DNA of 5,232 nucleotides from Bacilli bacterium (lineage in GTDB: Bacteria; Bacillota_I; Bacilli_A; RFN20; CAG-826): contig JAEDIE010000036.1 of assembly GCA_016296775.1 (NCBI GenBank), forward strand, positions 1-5,232, read 5' to 3'. This document shows, piece after piece, positions 4,362 to 5,232 of this stretch. Every line of letters starts with the position of its first letter. Within the stretch, counting starts at the first letter, position 1. Below the pieces are notes generated by a model, which was not told where the DNA came from, searched no databases, and worked only from the letters and a program-made list of their open reading frames with translations. The translations under genes and the position numbers were made by a program.

Positions 4362-5232
4362 TTATTTAATATTCAAGAATTGTCTAGTTCTTTCTTGCTT
4401 TGGATTAGTGAATATCTCTTCTGGAGTTCCTTCTTCAACAATATATCCATCTTCCATAAATATTACTTTATTAGCAACATTTTTAGCAAAGTTCATCTCA
4501 TGAGTAACAACAATCATGGTCATGCCTTCATCGGCTAAACCTTTCATAACATTTAATACTTCATTGACCATTTCAGGATCAAGAGCACTTGTAGGTTCAT
4601 CGAATAAAATAATTTCTGGAGACATACATAAAGCTCTTGCAATAGCTACACGTTGCTTTTGTCCTCCGCTAATTTTATTAACTCTAGAAGAAGCCTTTTC
4701 TAACATACCTACTTTTTCTAATTCTTTTTTGGCTAATTCTTCAGCTTCTTGAACATTCATTTTCTTTATTTTCTTTAAAGCTAAAGTACAATTTCCTAAA
4801 ACAGTAAAGTTATTAAATAAGTTAAATTGTTGGAAAACCATTGTTACTTTTTGACGATACTCTTTTAATATTTCTTTATTAACATTTTGCTTATTAAAAG
4901 CAATGTTTTCATTCAATAACCCTATTAATTCCTGTCTCTTTTTTAAAAACGAATCGTTTTCTTTTAAAAGTAAATCTTTGTAATATTCTTTCGTTTCTTT
5001 CTTATTTAAAGATTCTTTTAATTTAGTTTTTAAAGTAAATTTAATATCTTTTACTCTTTCTTTATGTTCTTCTTTTAAAAGAGCTAATTCTTTTTTATAT
5101 GTACCATAATAATGACTTACAAGTTCATTATGATAATATATTTCTCCTTTAGATGGAGTTTCTAAATCTATTAAACACCTTAAGAATGTAGATTTTCCAC
5201 TACCACTACTTCCAATAATTGCAACAACATCA
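4362..5232 (-). CDS. Polar amino acid ABC transporter ATPase (partial), with inserted domain
   Basis: The frame is open from the stop (TAA, 4364-4362) to the window edge: 289 residues are visible and about 25-30 N-terminal residues are missing. Visible-residue numbering: Walker A GSSGSGKST (7-15), Q-loop VFQQFNLF (132-139), signature ISGGQ (187-191), Walker B IILFDE (207-212) with Glu212, D-loop SALD (215-218), switch His244 and a C-terminus DGYIVEEGTPEEIFTNPK (261-278). The QQFNLF and VEEGTPEEIF motifs place it in the GlnQ/ArtP/HisP group, which powers uptake of polar amino acids with a permease and binding protein, presumably encoded upstream. Walker A to Q-loop is 125 residues here against about 48 in E. 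coli GlnQ, so about 77 extra residues lie at roughly 41-120. They are rich in Lys (18) and Glu (11) and probably helical. An in-frame TTG at 4916 is not the start, because Walker A lies upstream in the same frame. No clear terminator follows before the tRNA promoter. Confidence 0.93.
   Translation of the reverse strand, partial: DVVAIIGSSGSGKSTFLRCLIDLETPSKGEIYYHNELVSHYYGTYKKELALLKEEHKERVKDIKFTLKTKLKESLNKKETKEYYKDLLLKENDSFLKKRQELIGLLNENIAFNKQNVNKEILKEYRQKVTMVFQQFNLFNNFTVLGNCTLALKKIKKMNVQEAEELAKKELEKVGMLEKASSRVNKISGGQKQRVAIARALCMSPEIILFDEPTSALDPEMVNEVLNVMKGLADEGMTMIVVTHEMNFAKNVANKVIFMEDGYIVEEGTPEEIFTNPKQERTRQFLNIK

Noticed and set aside
4516..4752. Plus-strand open frame of 78 codons
   Set aside because: It is the shadow of the signature and Walker B region of the amino acid ABC ATPase.
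4362..4916. Short ATPase of 184 residues starting at TTG 4916
   Set aside because: The same frame continues upstream without a stop to a perfect Walker A motif at the window edge, so the gene is longer and merely cut by the window.

Overview
The window is strongly AT-rich and every well-supported gene lies on the minus strand. Short intergenic gaps, AAGGAG-type ribosome binding sites, TAA/TAG stops, all tRNA genes carrying an encoded CCA, and the tRNA order Ala-Met-Ile2-Ser-fMet point to a low-GC Firmicute or Mollicutes-related bacterium (Bacilli, Erysipelotrichia-like or uncultured relatives). All four Trp codons in the pnuC-like gene are TGG and no gene ends in TGA. UGA recoding is therefore neither shown nor excluded.

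Layout in the direction of transcription (right to left). (1) 5232-4362: a polar amino acid ABC transporter ATPase (GlnQ/ArtP type), cut by the window edge just upstream of Walker A, with an in-frame Lys/Glu-rich insertion of about 77 residues between Walker A and the Q-loop. (2) 4327-3803: a promoter, five tRNA genes (Ala-UGC, Met-CAU, Ile2-CAU, Ser-UGA, fMet-CAU) and a rho-independent terminator. The Ile2-type tRNA has C instead of U at position 33 and a mismatched D stem. (3) 3774-1979: a three-gene operon of an AbrB/MazE-fold regulator, an ABC ATPase and an ABC-2 type permease, with a near-palindromic pair of 12-bp arms over its promoter. (4) 1957-1036: a DegV-family fatty-acid-binding protein with its own promoter and an unusual Cys-x2-Cys-x2-Cys near its C-terminus. 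(5) 1007-273: a PnuC-type (nicotinamide riboside/vitamin) transporter whose best promoter puts the start of transcription on the ATG. (6) 257-98: a tRNA-Arg(ACG) gene with its own promoter and terminator. (7) 97-1: edge sequence that cannot be assigned.

The content is mostly housekeeping: translation (six tRNAs), nutrient uptake (amino acids, pyridine nucleotide precursors), lipid handling (DegV) and a self-regulated exporter-like ABC system. No mobile element, CRISPR array or phage gene was seen. The points most worth a second look are the inserted domain in the amino acid ATPase, the C33 tRNA, and the candidate operator in front of the AbrB-ABC operon.
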